Below the pieces are notes generated by a model, which worked only from the letters and a program-made list of their open reading frames with translations, was not told the origin of the DNA and made no database searches. A program made the translations under genes and the position numbers. Shown one piece after another: positions 56,649 through 64,000 of a stretch of DNA of 64,000 nucleotides. Each line of letters opens with the position of its first letter. The first letter of the stretch is position 1. This DNA is from Pedobacter sp. D749 (GTDB taxonomy: Bacteria > Bacteroidota > Bacteroidia > Sphingobacteriales > Sphingobacteriaceae): positions 1,798,001 to 1,862,000 of the forward strand of contig NZ_CP079218.1 in assembly GCF_019317285.1 (NCBI RefSeq), read 5' to 3'.

Positions 56649-57092
56649 ATGTATTTCAAATCAACATTTTTTGAAGATTATCAATTACAGGATAAACGTG
56701 TTACGCTAGGTCGCACAATAACAGAGACCGATTTTGTCGTTCACGCAGGTCATACCGGCGATTTCTTCCCGCACCACATGGATGCCGAATGGTGTGCAAC
56801 ACAACCGTTCAAACAAAGAATAGCCCACGGGACGATGATTTTCAGCATTGGAATCGGTTTAACCGCATCAGAAATCAATCCCGAGGCAATGAGTAAAGGT
56901 TACGATAAATTACGTTTTGTAAAACCGGTTTTCATTGGCGATACCATCCATTCAGAAATCACGATTGCTGAAAAAGGAGAGAGCAAAAGGCCGGAATATG
57001 GCACCGTAACTGAACACGTTGAGATCATTAACCAACACGGAGAGGTGGTATTGGTATGCGACCATCTTTTGGTGGTGAAAAAGGTTCATTAG
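56649..57092 (+). CDS. MaoC-type hot-dog hydratase
   Basis: The 147-residue protein has the MaoC hydratase motif: [15 protein letters not shown] with the Asp and His positions of the hydratase site, then [12 protein letters not shown]. The rest follows the single hot-dog fold ([33 protein letters not shown]). It hydrates enoyl-CoA thioesters or dehydrates hydroxyacyl-CoA. Together with two CoA-transferases it implies an acyl-CoA step in the operon. ATG at 56649 is chosen because a longer frame to 56523 reads through repeat DNA. Confidence 0.9.
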   Translation: MYFKSTFFEDYQLQDKRVTLGRTITETDFVVHAGHTGDFFPHHMDAEWCATQPFKQRIAHGTMIFSIGIGLTASEINPEAMSKGYDKLRFVKPVFIGDTIHSEITIAEKGESKRPEYGTVTEHVEIINQHGEVVLVCDHLLVVKKVH

Positions 57093-57260
57093 TTCAATGG
57101 TCAATAGTTAATTGGTCTTGGCGCGTATAGCGACAGTCTTACCAGAGATCATTAAAACGATCGATACACATCAATGAACTATTGACTAATATAAAAATAA
57201 ACTAACAAATGAACTAACGGCTAATGAACCAACAAACTATTAAACTAAACTAGTGAACCA
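57093..57260. other. Low-complexity gap before the sugar symporter
   Basis: The 168 bp hold degenerate short repeats of the AACTAATGAACCAA type. I see no promoter box, hairpin or gene. Confidence 0.6.
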
Positions 57261-58562
57261 ATGACTAATGAACCAATAACCACACAACAAGAAATTGTAA
57301 CCGGGGGCGGCTCCTCATCAGGAAAGAAGTATCTGTTACCTTTTATACTCGTAATCAGCTTGTTTTTCCTTTGGGGAATGGCGCATAACCTCGATTCGAT
57401 TCTGATTCCACATTTAAAAAAAGCCTGTAATTTAAATAATAAACAATCAACGTTGATTGATACCTCTGTTTTCTTGGCTTATTTTTTAATGGCTATTCCA
57501 GCCGGAATGATTTTGAAAAAATGGGGATACAAAGCAACCATGATCTCAGGTTTGCTGGCTTTTGCTTTCGGTGCATTTTTGTTTGTTCCAGCTGCCAATA
57601 ACTTGTCTTACATCACATTTTTGATCGCACTTTTCATCATTGGTTGCGGTTTAACCATGCTCGAAACTTCAGCAAATCCTTACGCTGCCGTATTGGGCGA
57701 TCCTGCAAAAGCAACAAGCAGACTAAACCTTGCTGCATCTTTCAACGGACTGGCCGCAATGGTTGCACCAATGATTGGCGGATTGTTTATCCTGTCGGGT
57801 AAATCGCACACAAAAGAGGAACTGGCTGCAATGACCGAAGTTAGCCGAAATAACTACTTCCTTGAAGAGGCTGCGTCGGTGAAAACACCTTACATTACGC
57901 TTGGAATAGTGTTATTGGTTATAGCCGCAATCTTCTACTTTATTCATCTTCCGGAAATTAAAACGAAAAGCATTGATGGTGAGGCAAAGGGAAGCTTTTT
58001 CGGTTCGCTACGTCACAAACATTTAAAGTGGGCTGTTGTTGCTCAGTTCTTTTATGTTGGCGCGCAGGTTTGTGTTACCAGTTTTTTTATTAGAATGGCT
58101 CAGCAAGGCGGCGGGTTTGACGAGAAAACAGCTGCATCTTATCTGGCAATTTATGGGTTATTATTTACTGTTGGCCGCTTTGCAGGAACCGCGATTCTTC
58201 AGTTTGTGTCATCGAATAAGCTGCTCGCTATCTATGCGGTAATCTCTATTTTATTGTGTTTGGTAGCCATATTAGGCAAAGGATCTTACGTGGTTTATGC
58301 GCTGGGTGCAATAGGCTTTTTTATGTCAATTATGTTCCCAACCATTTTTGCATTAGGAATAGAGGGAATAGGCGACGATACCAAGCCAGGCTCTTCCTGG
58401 TTAATCATGTCGATTGTGGGCGGAGCCATTTTGCCATTTGGAATGGGAAGTTTAATCGATATGTATGGCGATAATATTCAGATCGGTTACAGCATTCCAT
58501 TGGTGTGTTTTGTGGTTATTCTTTATTTCGGGTTAAGAGGGTATAAAATCGCACGAAAATAA
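57261..58562 (+). CDS. FHS-family (FucP-like) sugar:H+ symporter
   Basis: The 433-residue transporter has twelve helices and the FucP signature: FFLWGMAHNLDSILIPHLKK, SVFLAYFLMAIPAGMILKK and GLTMLETSANPYAAVLGDP, with the family's Asn/Pro motif. The N-terminal half matches the fucose/rhamnose/glucose FHS group. It imports a monosaccharide or sugar acid with protons across the inner membrane, probably the product released by the neighbouring glycosidases. Confidence 0.92.
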   Translation: MTNEPITTQQEIVTGGGSSSGKKYLLPFILVISLFFLWGMAHNLDSILIPHLKKACNLNNKQSTLIDTSVFLAYFLMAIPAGMILKKWGYKATMISGLLAFAFGAFLFVPAANNLSYITFLIALFIIGCGLTMLETSANPYAAVLGDPAKATSRLNLAASFNGLAAMVAPMIGGLFILSGKSHTKEELAAMTEVSRNNYFLEEAASVKTPYITLGIVLLVIAAIFYFIHLPEIKTKSIDGEAKGSFFGSLRHKHLKWAVVAQFFYVGAQVCVTSFFIRMAQQGGGFDEKTAASYLAIYGLLFTVGRFAGTAILQFVSSNKLLAIYAVISILLCLVAILGKGSYVVYALGAIGFFMSIMFPTIFALGIEGIGDDTKPGSSWLIMSIVGGAILPFGMGSLIDMYGDNIQIGYSIPLVCFVVILYFGLRGYKIARK

Positions 58563-58667
58563 ATATAAATATATCGTTGTAAGTGATTTATAAAGTCTAT
58601 CTCTACTTATATGTAAAGTAATCTGTTGAAGATAAAGCTTGTTTGGTGGTAAAAAACAACCCTCGGC

Positions 58668-61600
58668 ATGAACATGAAATTTTTTAAAAAAATGAAATTG
58701 AGGTTTAGTAAAATTCTGGCATTTGTGCTGTTGTCAAGCTTTTTCCTGGTGTCAAATGCTGATGCACAACAAAATGAAAATGCTAAACCCTGGGTATTTT
58801 GGTATTGGGTTAAAGGAGCGGTATCCAGAGCAGGCATCACTGCCGACCTGGAAGCGATGAAATCAAATGGCATAGCGGGTGCTTACTTAATGAGTATCCA
58901 GGGCCCAGATAAAACACCGGTCTATTCGCCACCTGCAGTTCAGTTAACATCCGAATGGTGGAAAATGGTTGAATTTGCCATGACAGAAGCAAAACGGTTA
59001 GATCTGAAATTAGGTATGCATGTGAGTGATGGTTTCGCATTAGCAGGTGGACCGTGGATCACTCCAGAACTTTCCATGCAAAAAGTGGTATGGTCTAAGA
59101 TAAATATCAGTAATTCAAATAGTAAAATTACTTTACCTCAACCAGAATCAAAAGAAAATTATTATAAGGATATAGCAGTTTATGCATATCCATCTCCCGT
59201 TGGTGAAAACCTCTCTACGACAACTGTTATTCCAAAAATTACTACAAGCAATGGAGCTGATGCCACGGGACTGGTTCAGCCAGGCAATAAGAAAAACTTT
59301 GGTTCAAATGAGCCATGTTATATTCAATATGAATTTGCAAAGCCCTTTACCTGCAGAACCATAAGCATTAAAGTCAGCGGAAATAATTATCAGGCGCAAC
59401 GTTTGGCTCTCGAGGTAAGTGATGATGGGAAAAATTTCCGATCCATAGGTAGGTTGGAAGCCCCACGACATGGCTGGCAGGATATTGATGAAGATGTTAC
59501 CCATTCCATTGTACCTACCACCGCTAAATTTTTCAGGTTTATTTATGATAAAAAGGGATCTGAACCAGGGGCAGAAGATCTGGATGCGGCCAAATGGAAG
59601 CCATCGTTAAAACTGGTCAATCTGGAGTTATCGTCAGAAGCGAAAATCAATCAGTTTGAAGGTAAAAACGGTTCAGTTTGGCGGGTGAGTAAAAGAAGTA
59701 CCGACGCTGAAATTGCTAAGGATTTATGTGTGCCATTGAATAAAATTATAAATCTTACCAATAAATTAAATAAGGACGGAACTTTAAACTGGAAAGCGCC
59801 GACAGGCAATTGGACAATTTTAAGAATTGGCCATACTTCTACAGGACATACCAACGCAACTGGAGGCGGTGGAAAAGGATTGGAATGTGATAAATTTAAT
59901 CCGGAAGCCGTAAAATTACAGTTCGAGAATTGGTATGGGGAGGCATTAAAGCATGGCGGACCAGAAATCGCTAAAAAAGTTTTAAGCGTTTTTCATGTAG
60001 ACAGCTGGGAATGCGGCAGTCAGAATTGGTCACCGGTATTTAAAGCAGAATTTTTAAAGCGTAGGGGCTACGATTTAACAACTTATTTACCCATCATGAC
60101 CGGATTGCCGGTAGAAAGCACTTCAGTTTCTGAAAATTTCCTTTATGATGTCAGAAAAACCATCTCTGAATTGGTGGTTGACCAGTTTTATAAAACGCTT
60201 GCTAAACTGGCAAAAGATCAGGGCGTGACTTTTACGGCTGAAAGTATCGCACCAACCATGATAAGTGATGGTTTAATGCATTACAAAACTGTCGACATCC
60301 CCATGGGTGAATTTTGGTTAAACAGCCCCACGCATGATAAACCGAACGATATGTTGGATGCCATTTCTGGCGCACATATTTATGGGAAAAATATTATCCA
60401 GGCCGAGGCTTTTACAACCGTCAGAATGGACTGGAATGAAAACCCGGCTAATATGAAAACGCTACAGGATCGTAATTATGCCTTAGGGATCAATAAATTG
60501 GTATATCACGTTTTTACACATAATCCCTGGACTGATCGGAAACCAGGAATGACTTTAGATGGGGTTGGCCTATATTTTCAACGCGACCAAACCTGGTGGA
60601 AAGCAGGAAAAGCATGGATAGAATATGCAGAACGTACTCAAAATTTACTTCAACAAGGTAAGCCTGTTGTTGATATAACCGTTTTTACGGGTGAGGAATT
60701 GCCACGCCGTTCCGTATTGCCTGATCGTTTGGTTGAAACCTTACCCGGCATTTTTGGCGCAGATGTAGTAGAAGCAGAGCAGAAACGCCTCGCAAATGTT
60801 GGTGAACCTTTAAGGCAAATCCCAGCTGGGGTCAGCCATTCTGCAAACATGGCCGATCCGGAAAATTGGGTAAACCCCTTACGTGGCTACGCTTATGATA
60901 GTTTTAATCCAGATGTATTAAATACCGCAACAGTAAAAGATGGTAATGTGGTTTTCGAAAGCGGTGCCTCATATAAAATTTTGATAATACCAGGCAACAT
61001 GAAAATGAATCCGAATTATCAGTATATGAGTTATGGCACTGTTAAAAAACTGCTGGAATTGATTAAAGCTGGTGCTAAAGTAATTGTTGGAGATAAGCCA
61101 TTGTATCAATTTGAAATTAAACAAGTTAACAAAAATATTTTTGATAGGATTGTAGAAGAGATCTGGGAAGGGAATTTCGAGTCTTATAAAAATAATGGTC
61201 GACCAGTTTATCAGAAGAAGCTGGGATTAGGTCAGGTTTTTAAAGCACCGTTCTACGGAGAAACTTTTGATGCCCTGGGTTTGGAAAGAGATTTGGATGT
61301 GAACGATGAAATAGATAATAAGGCGGGTAGAAGTTATGCAAAAGGTATAGGTTATGCACACAGAATTGATGGAGAAAAGGAGATTTATTTTATCACTAAT
61401 CAGGAAAATAGAAAAAGAGAACTTTTTTTAACTTTAAGAAGGGGTGAAAAATCTGTACAGACTTATGATGCAGTCAGCAATACCTGGGTTAAACCAGATA
61501 AACTCAACAACACTATTGCCGGAACAAGATTAAATTTAACCATGTATCCAAATCAATCGATCTTTGTGGTTTTAGATACGCTGGGTGTTTATTTGCCCAA

Positions 61601-62135
61601 TTCGCAAACTGAAGAAAAACAACTAAGGGAAGCGAAAGCAAAAAAGATCAAAAAAACTGACATTGATATCTCCAAATCATGGCAGGCAAAATTCGATACG
61701 GCGTATGCAGGCCCCTCAAAACCTGTTATTTTTAATGAATTAACCGATTGGATATTAAATGCAGATAGTTTGGTTAAATATTATTCAGGAACTGCTGTGT
61801 ATAGCAAAAACTTCATCTTTAATGGAAGTCTTAAAGGTAAAATCTGGCTTGATTTGGGAGCGTTTTCCAGCATTGCAGAAGTTAAAATTAATGGAATAAA
61901 CTGCGGCACTTTGTGGACTGCTCCGCATCGTTTAGAAATTAGCAAAGCCATCAAAAAAGGTGAAAATCAAATTACGATTGAAGTGACCAACACCTGGGCT
62001 AATCGTTTAATTGGAGATAGCAAACTGCCAGAAAATAAAAGAATTACCAAAACAACTGCACCTTTTCGCTTGGAAGGTAAACCTTTAAATTCTGCGGGAT
62101 TATTAGGCCCGGTGGTAATACAAGTGGAAGAGTAA
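58668..62135 (+). CDS. Glycoside hydrolase family 106-type alpha-L-rhamnosidase
   Basis: The 1155-residue protein has a signal peptide after a few basic residues (LAFVLLSSFFLVSNADA). The GH106 N-terminal catalytic module follows, with FWYWVKGAVSRAGITADLEA, GLGMH-type strand LKLGMHVSDGFALAGGPW and VFHVDSWECGSQNWSP, then the long (alpha/beta)-barrel/beta-sandwich body. A carbohydrate-binding-like domain (about residues 210-320) is inserted, and a C-terminal galactose-binding-like domain ends it (WLDLGAFSSIAEVKINGING-type). It removes alpha-L-rhamnose from rhamnogalacturonan or glycoconjugates. It follows the symporter gene by 105 bp. Confidence 0.9.
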   Translation: MNMKFFKKMKLRFSKILAFVLLSSFFLVSNADAQQNENAKPWVFWYWVKGAVSRAGITADLEAMKSNGIAGAYLMSIQGPDKTPVYSPPAVQLTSEWWKMVEFAMTEAKRLDLKLGMHVSDGFALAGGPWITPELSMQKVVWSKINISNSNSKITLPQPESKENYYKDIAVYAYPSPVGENLSTTTVIPKITTSNGADATGLVQPGNKKNFGSNEPCYIQYEFAKPFTCRTISIKVSGNNYQAQRLALEVSDDGKNFRSIGRLEAPRHGWQDIDEDVTHSIVPTTAKFFRFIYDKKGSEPGAEDLDAAKWKPSLKLVNLELSSEAKINQFEGKNGSVWRVSKRSTDAEIAKDLCVPLNKIINLTNKLNKDGTLNWKAPTGNWTILRIGHTSTGHTNATGGGGKGLECDKFNPEAVKLQFENWYGEALKHGGPEIAKKVLSVFHVDSWECGSQNWSPVFKAEFLKRRGYDLTTYLPIMTGLPVESTSVSENFLYDVRKTISELVVDQFYKTLAKLAKDQGVTFTAESIAPTMISDGLMHYKTVDIPMGEFWLNSPTHDKPNDMLDAISGAHIYGKNIIQAEAFTTVRMDWNENPANMKTLQDRNYALGINKLVYHVFTHNPWTDRKPGMTLDGVGLYFQRDQTWWKAGKAWIEYAERTQNLLQQGKPVVDITVFTGEELPRRSVLPDRLVETLPGIFGADVVEAEQKRLANVGEPLRQIPAGVSHSANMADPENWVNPLRGYAYDSFNPDVLNTATVKDGNVVFESGASYKILIIPGNMKMNPNYQYMSYGTVKKLLELIKAGAKVIVGDKPLYQFEIKQVNKNIFDRIVEEIWEGNFESYKNNGRPVYQKKLGLGQVFKAPFYGETFDALGLERDLDVNDEIDNKAGRSYAKGIGYAHRIDGEKEIYFITNQENRKRELFLTLRRGEKSVQTYDAVSNTWVKPDKLNNTIAGTRLNLTMYPNQSIFVVLDTLGVYLPNSQTEEKQLREAKAKKIKKTDIDISKSWQAKFDTAYAGPSKPVIFNELTDWILNADSLVKYYSGTAVYSKNFIFNGSLKGKIWLDLGAFSSIAEVKINGINCGTLWTAPHRLEISKAIKKGENQITIEVTNTWANRLIGDSKLPENKRITKTTAPFRLEGKPLNSAGLLGPVVIQVEE

Positions 62136-62158
62136 TTGAGCATTAAATATTCAAATAA

Positions 62159-62751
62159 ATGAAAAAGATAATTGTACTATTTCTTGTTTTGGTTCAAACT
62201 GTTGTTTTCGCACAACAAAATAAAGCAAAGGATAATTTTAATGTTCCGATCAGGTTAGAAAAGGGCGATTTAAATAAAGATGGTTTAACTGACAAAACCG
62301 TAATTACAATGGATACCATCGATGCATCCGTTCCCTTGAGATTGCAAATATTTTTTCAACAGCCCAATAAGAAATTTAAACTGGTTTTCTCTTCTACAGA
62401 AGTAATTGAACCCCAATATGTAAACGGCATACATACTAAGAATTCAATACCATATTTTTTTATTGAAAAAGGATATTTATTAATGAACTCCGAAAAAAAT
62501 GATGTCCGCTTTGAACATAAATTCATTTATAAAAACGGAAGTTCCAATTGATTAAAATCTCCAGCGTAGTATATGATGGGCAAAATTCGACAACCGAGAC
62601 GGTGTTTGATCTTGTATCTGGATTGAAAACAGCAACTACAACTCCGTTAGATTCCACAAAAGCGTCAAATAAGTACACAAACAAAATAATGATAAGGCCA
62701 TTGCCCACGCTTCAGAATTTAAAATCCTTTGGTAATAAATTATACTGGTAA
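62159..62751 (+). pseudogene. Secreted protein gene with a frameshift
   Basis: The first frame (to 62551) starts MKKIIVLFLVLVQTVVFAQ, a signal peptide, followed by EKGDLNKDGLTDKTVITMDT (a Ca-binding-like loop) and ends ...FIYKNGSSN. The second frame (62548-62751) continues LIKISSVVYDGQNSTTETVF. Adding one base near 62540 would join the two into one protein of about 195 residues, as in related secreted proteins. No family name is certain. A real mutation and a sequencing error look the same here. Confidence 0.6.
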
Positions 62752-62773
62752 AATTCAATTAAACAGAAGAACA

Positions 62774-63182
62774 ATGAAAAAGCTACTTCATATTAACAAA
62801 TATTTTGTCTCTCAGGCTTTACTAATTCAGGTATTTATTGTTGCGATGCTTTTTCTAACAGGAAATTTAAAAGCACAGGATAAAGCTTTGGTGAATACAT
62901 CAAATTCTCCATATGCCAAATACGTAGTTTCAATATGGCTGATATAGCCTGGACAAAAGGCTTTTGGGCCGATCGTTTTAAAGTAAAAACAGAAACCATG
63001 GTGCCGAAATGATGAGTCTGACCGGTAACGTAAAAATAGGAGAGCCAAACAACTGGAAAAATGTGTTGTACAGGCCGATTGAAGATAAAAATACAGCCAC
63101 TGAAATAAAACTGGTACCATACTTTACCTGGGGAAACCGTGGCCATTCGGAAATGTCGGTTTGGTTGCCTGTGAGTAGATGA
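62774..63182 (+). pseudogene. Remnant of a GH127-type beta-L-arabinofuranosidase
   Basis: The N-terminal part has a signal peptide, then KALVNTSNSPYAKYV. After a one-base shift it continues FNMADIAWTKGFWADRF and ETMVPK, which match the start of GH127 enzymes. The frame then jumps to GEPNNWKNVLYRPIEDKN and LVPYFTWGNRGHSEMSVWLP, the far C-terminal end of the same family. More than 500 middle residues are gone. The gene therefore carries at least a frameshift and a large internal deletion, and cannot make an active enzyme. Confidence 0.75.
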
Positions 63183-63380
63183 TATTTATGTTTTACCATA
63201 TAAGACATGTAAGAAAATATAAGGTTATAGCGATTAATAGTTATAAGGTAATAAACTAAGATGCGCTCAGGTGGTCGATAAATAAGAAACAAAAAATATA
63301 CTATTGAGCTTATATGCAACTTAAATTTCTTATATGGTAACCAAAACTAGGGAGTCTTAAGTGATGAAAAATAATAACAA

Positions 63381-64000
63381 ATGAAACTAAAACTTTTAAT
63401 TTTCTTAAACCTCGCATGTGGCCTTGTTGCATCTGCTACGGTTAAACCTGCATCCATTTTTACCGATCACATGGTTTTGCAACAACAAAGCAACGTAGCC
63501 ATTTGGGGCTGGGCCAAGCCGTCAACCAGGATAAAAATCAATACTTCCTGGAATAAACAAAATTATTCGGTTACCGCTGACCAGAGTGGTAAATGGAAAG
63601 TCAAAGTTTCAACCCCATCAGCAGGTGGACCATACGAAATGGAACTCAATGATGGCGAAAAACTCGTTTTAACCGATATCCTGATTGGTGAAGTTTGGTT
63701 TTGTGGAGGGCAATCAAACATGGAAATGCCAATGAAAGGTTTCAAAAGCCAGCCTATCATGGGTTCAAATGAGGTAATTTTAAAATCAGCGAATAAAAAT
63801 ATCAGGTTATATACCGTTCCCCGTTCCTCAATCATTGAGCTACAAGAAAACAGCAAACCATCTGATTGGAAATTGGCTGCGCCGGAAACTGTCTCCAACT
63901 TCAGTGCTACGGCATATTATTTCGGCGCTCTGTTAAGCGAAATGTTAAATGTACCAATCGGGATTATCAACGATAGTTACGGTGGTTCAACTATTGAGGC
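63381..64000 (+). CDS. Sialate O-acetylesterase-like protein, 5' part
   Basis: The frame starts ATG at 63381 and is open to the window end. It has a signal peptide (LLIFLNLACGLVASA), then the family N-terminus KPASIFTDHMVLQQQSNVAI and GWAKPSTRI. The SGNH-type esterase motif follows (IGEVWFCGGQSNMEMPM, with the catalytic Ser in GQSNM). The next strand is FGALLSEMLNVPIGIINDSYGG. It removes acetyl groups from sugars, which fits the adjacent pectin-type glycosidases. The 198-bp gap before it is AT-rich with nothing recognised. Confidence 0.92.
   Translation, partial: MKLKLLIFLNLACGLVASATVKPASIFTDHMVLQQQSNVAIWGWAKPSTRIKINTSWNKQNYSVTADQSGKWKVKVSTPSAGGPYEMELNDGEKLVLTDILIGEVWFCGGQSNMEMPMKGFKSQPIMGSNEVILKSANKNIRLYTVPRSSIIELQENSKPSDWKLAAPETVSNFSATAYYFGALLSEMLNVPIGIINDSYGGSTIE

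Noticed and set aside
62978..63319. Minus-strand frames over the GH127 remnant and the gap after it
   Set aside because: They are antisense to a recognisable gene remnant, have unusual composition and match no family.

Overview
The window comes from a Bacteroidota chromosome, most likely a Sphingobacteriaceae member close to Pedobacter. The evidence is low GC, repeated Bacteroidota promoter boxes (TAnnTTTG), few Shine-Dalgarno sequences, a fused CcoN-CcoO oxidase subunit, a TonB/outer-membrane-barrel receptor, a GLPGLI-like secreted protein, and a glycoside hydrolase locus typical of plant-polysaccharide degraders. This placement is inference; no database search was possible. I saw no rRNA, tRNA or CRISPR array.

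Layout. 1-10.2 kb: the 3' part of recQ, a UMF1-type transporter, a LutA-like Fe-S protein, a secreted GLPGLI-like protein, an acyltransferase, a small lipoprotein, and the translation cluster thrS-infC-rpmI-rplT ending in a strong terminator. 10.2-19.5 kb: palindromic repeats, a CBS/DUF294 protein with an overlapping DEDDh exonuclease, an M16 peptidase remnant, the glycerol operon glpD-glpK-glpF with a divergent DeoR regulator, a stand-alone receiver protein and a quinone-reductase-like enzyme. 19.8-34.7 kb: a micro-aerobic respiration block. An unrecognised 593-residue protein, a FixL-type haem-PAS histidine kinase and a receiver-CRP fusion precede a half-lactate-dehydrogenase protein with a Cys tail, hemN, ccoI, ccoS, ccoNO, ccoQ, ccoP, ccoG, ccoH and a TauE/SafE-like membrane protein. 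The likely logic is oxygen sensing, phosphorelay to a CRP-type activator, then cbb3 oxidase assembly and anaerobic haem synthesis.

34.7-47 kb: a frameshifted REP-associated transposase flanked by its own inverted REP elements, a TonB-type barrel receptor divergent from a two-component pair, an HxlR/NmrA-like divergent pair, a DJ-1/PfpI protein, several very acidic small proteins and two secreted unknowns. 46.5-64 kb: a carbohydrate and CoA locus under an IclR regulator. It holds a GH2 enzyme whose N-terminus looks like the start of a GH78 rhamnosidase, then a tight operon of two solute-binding-like proteins without signal peptides, two CaiB/BaiF CoA-transferases, a Gfo/Idh/MocA oxidoreductase, a MaoC-type hydratase and an FHS (FucP-like) sugar symporter. 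A GH106 rhamnosidase, two broken genes (one a GH127 remnant) and the 5' part of a sialate O-acetylesterase gene follow. The glycosidase set suggests rhamnose-rich pectin as substrate (inference).

The best candidates for something undescribed are the cytoplasmic solute-binding-protein/CoA-transferase operon (50.4-57.1 kb) and the oxygen-sensing block with its 593-residue Cys-rich protein and its Cys-tailed half-dehydrogenase (19.8-24.7 kb). Intergenic DNA is rich in palindromic families, some present in two copies within the window.
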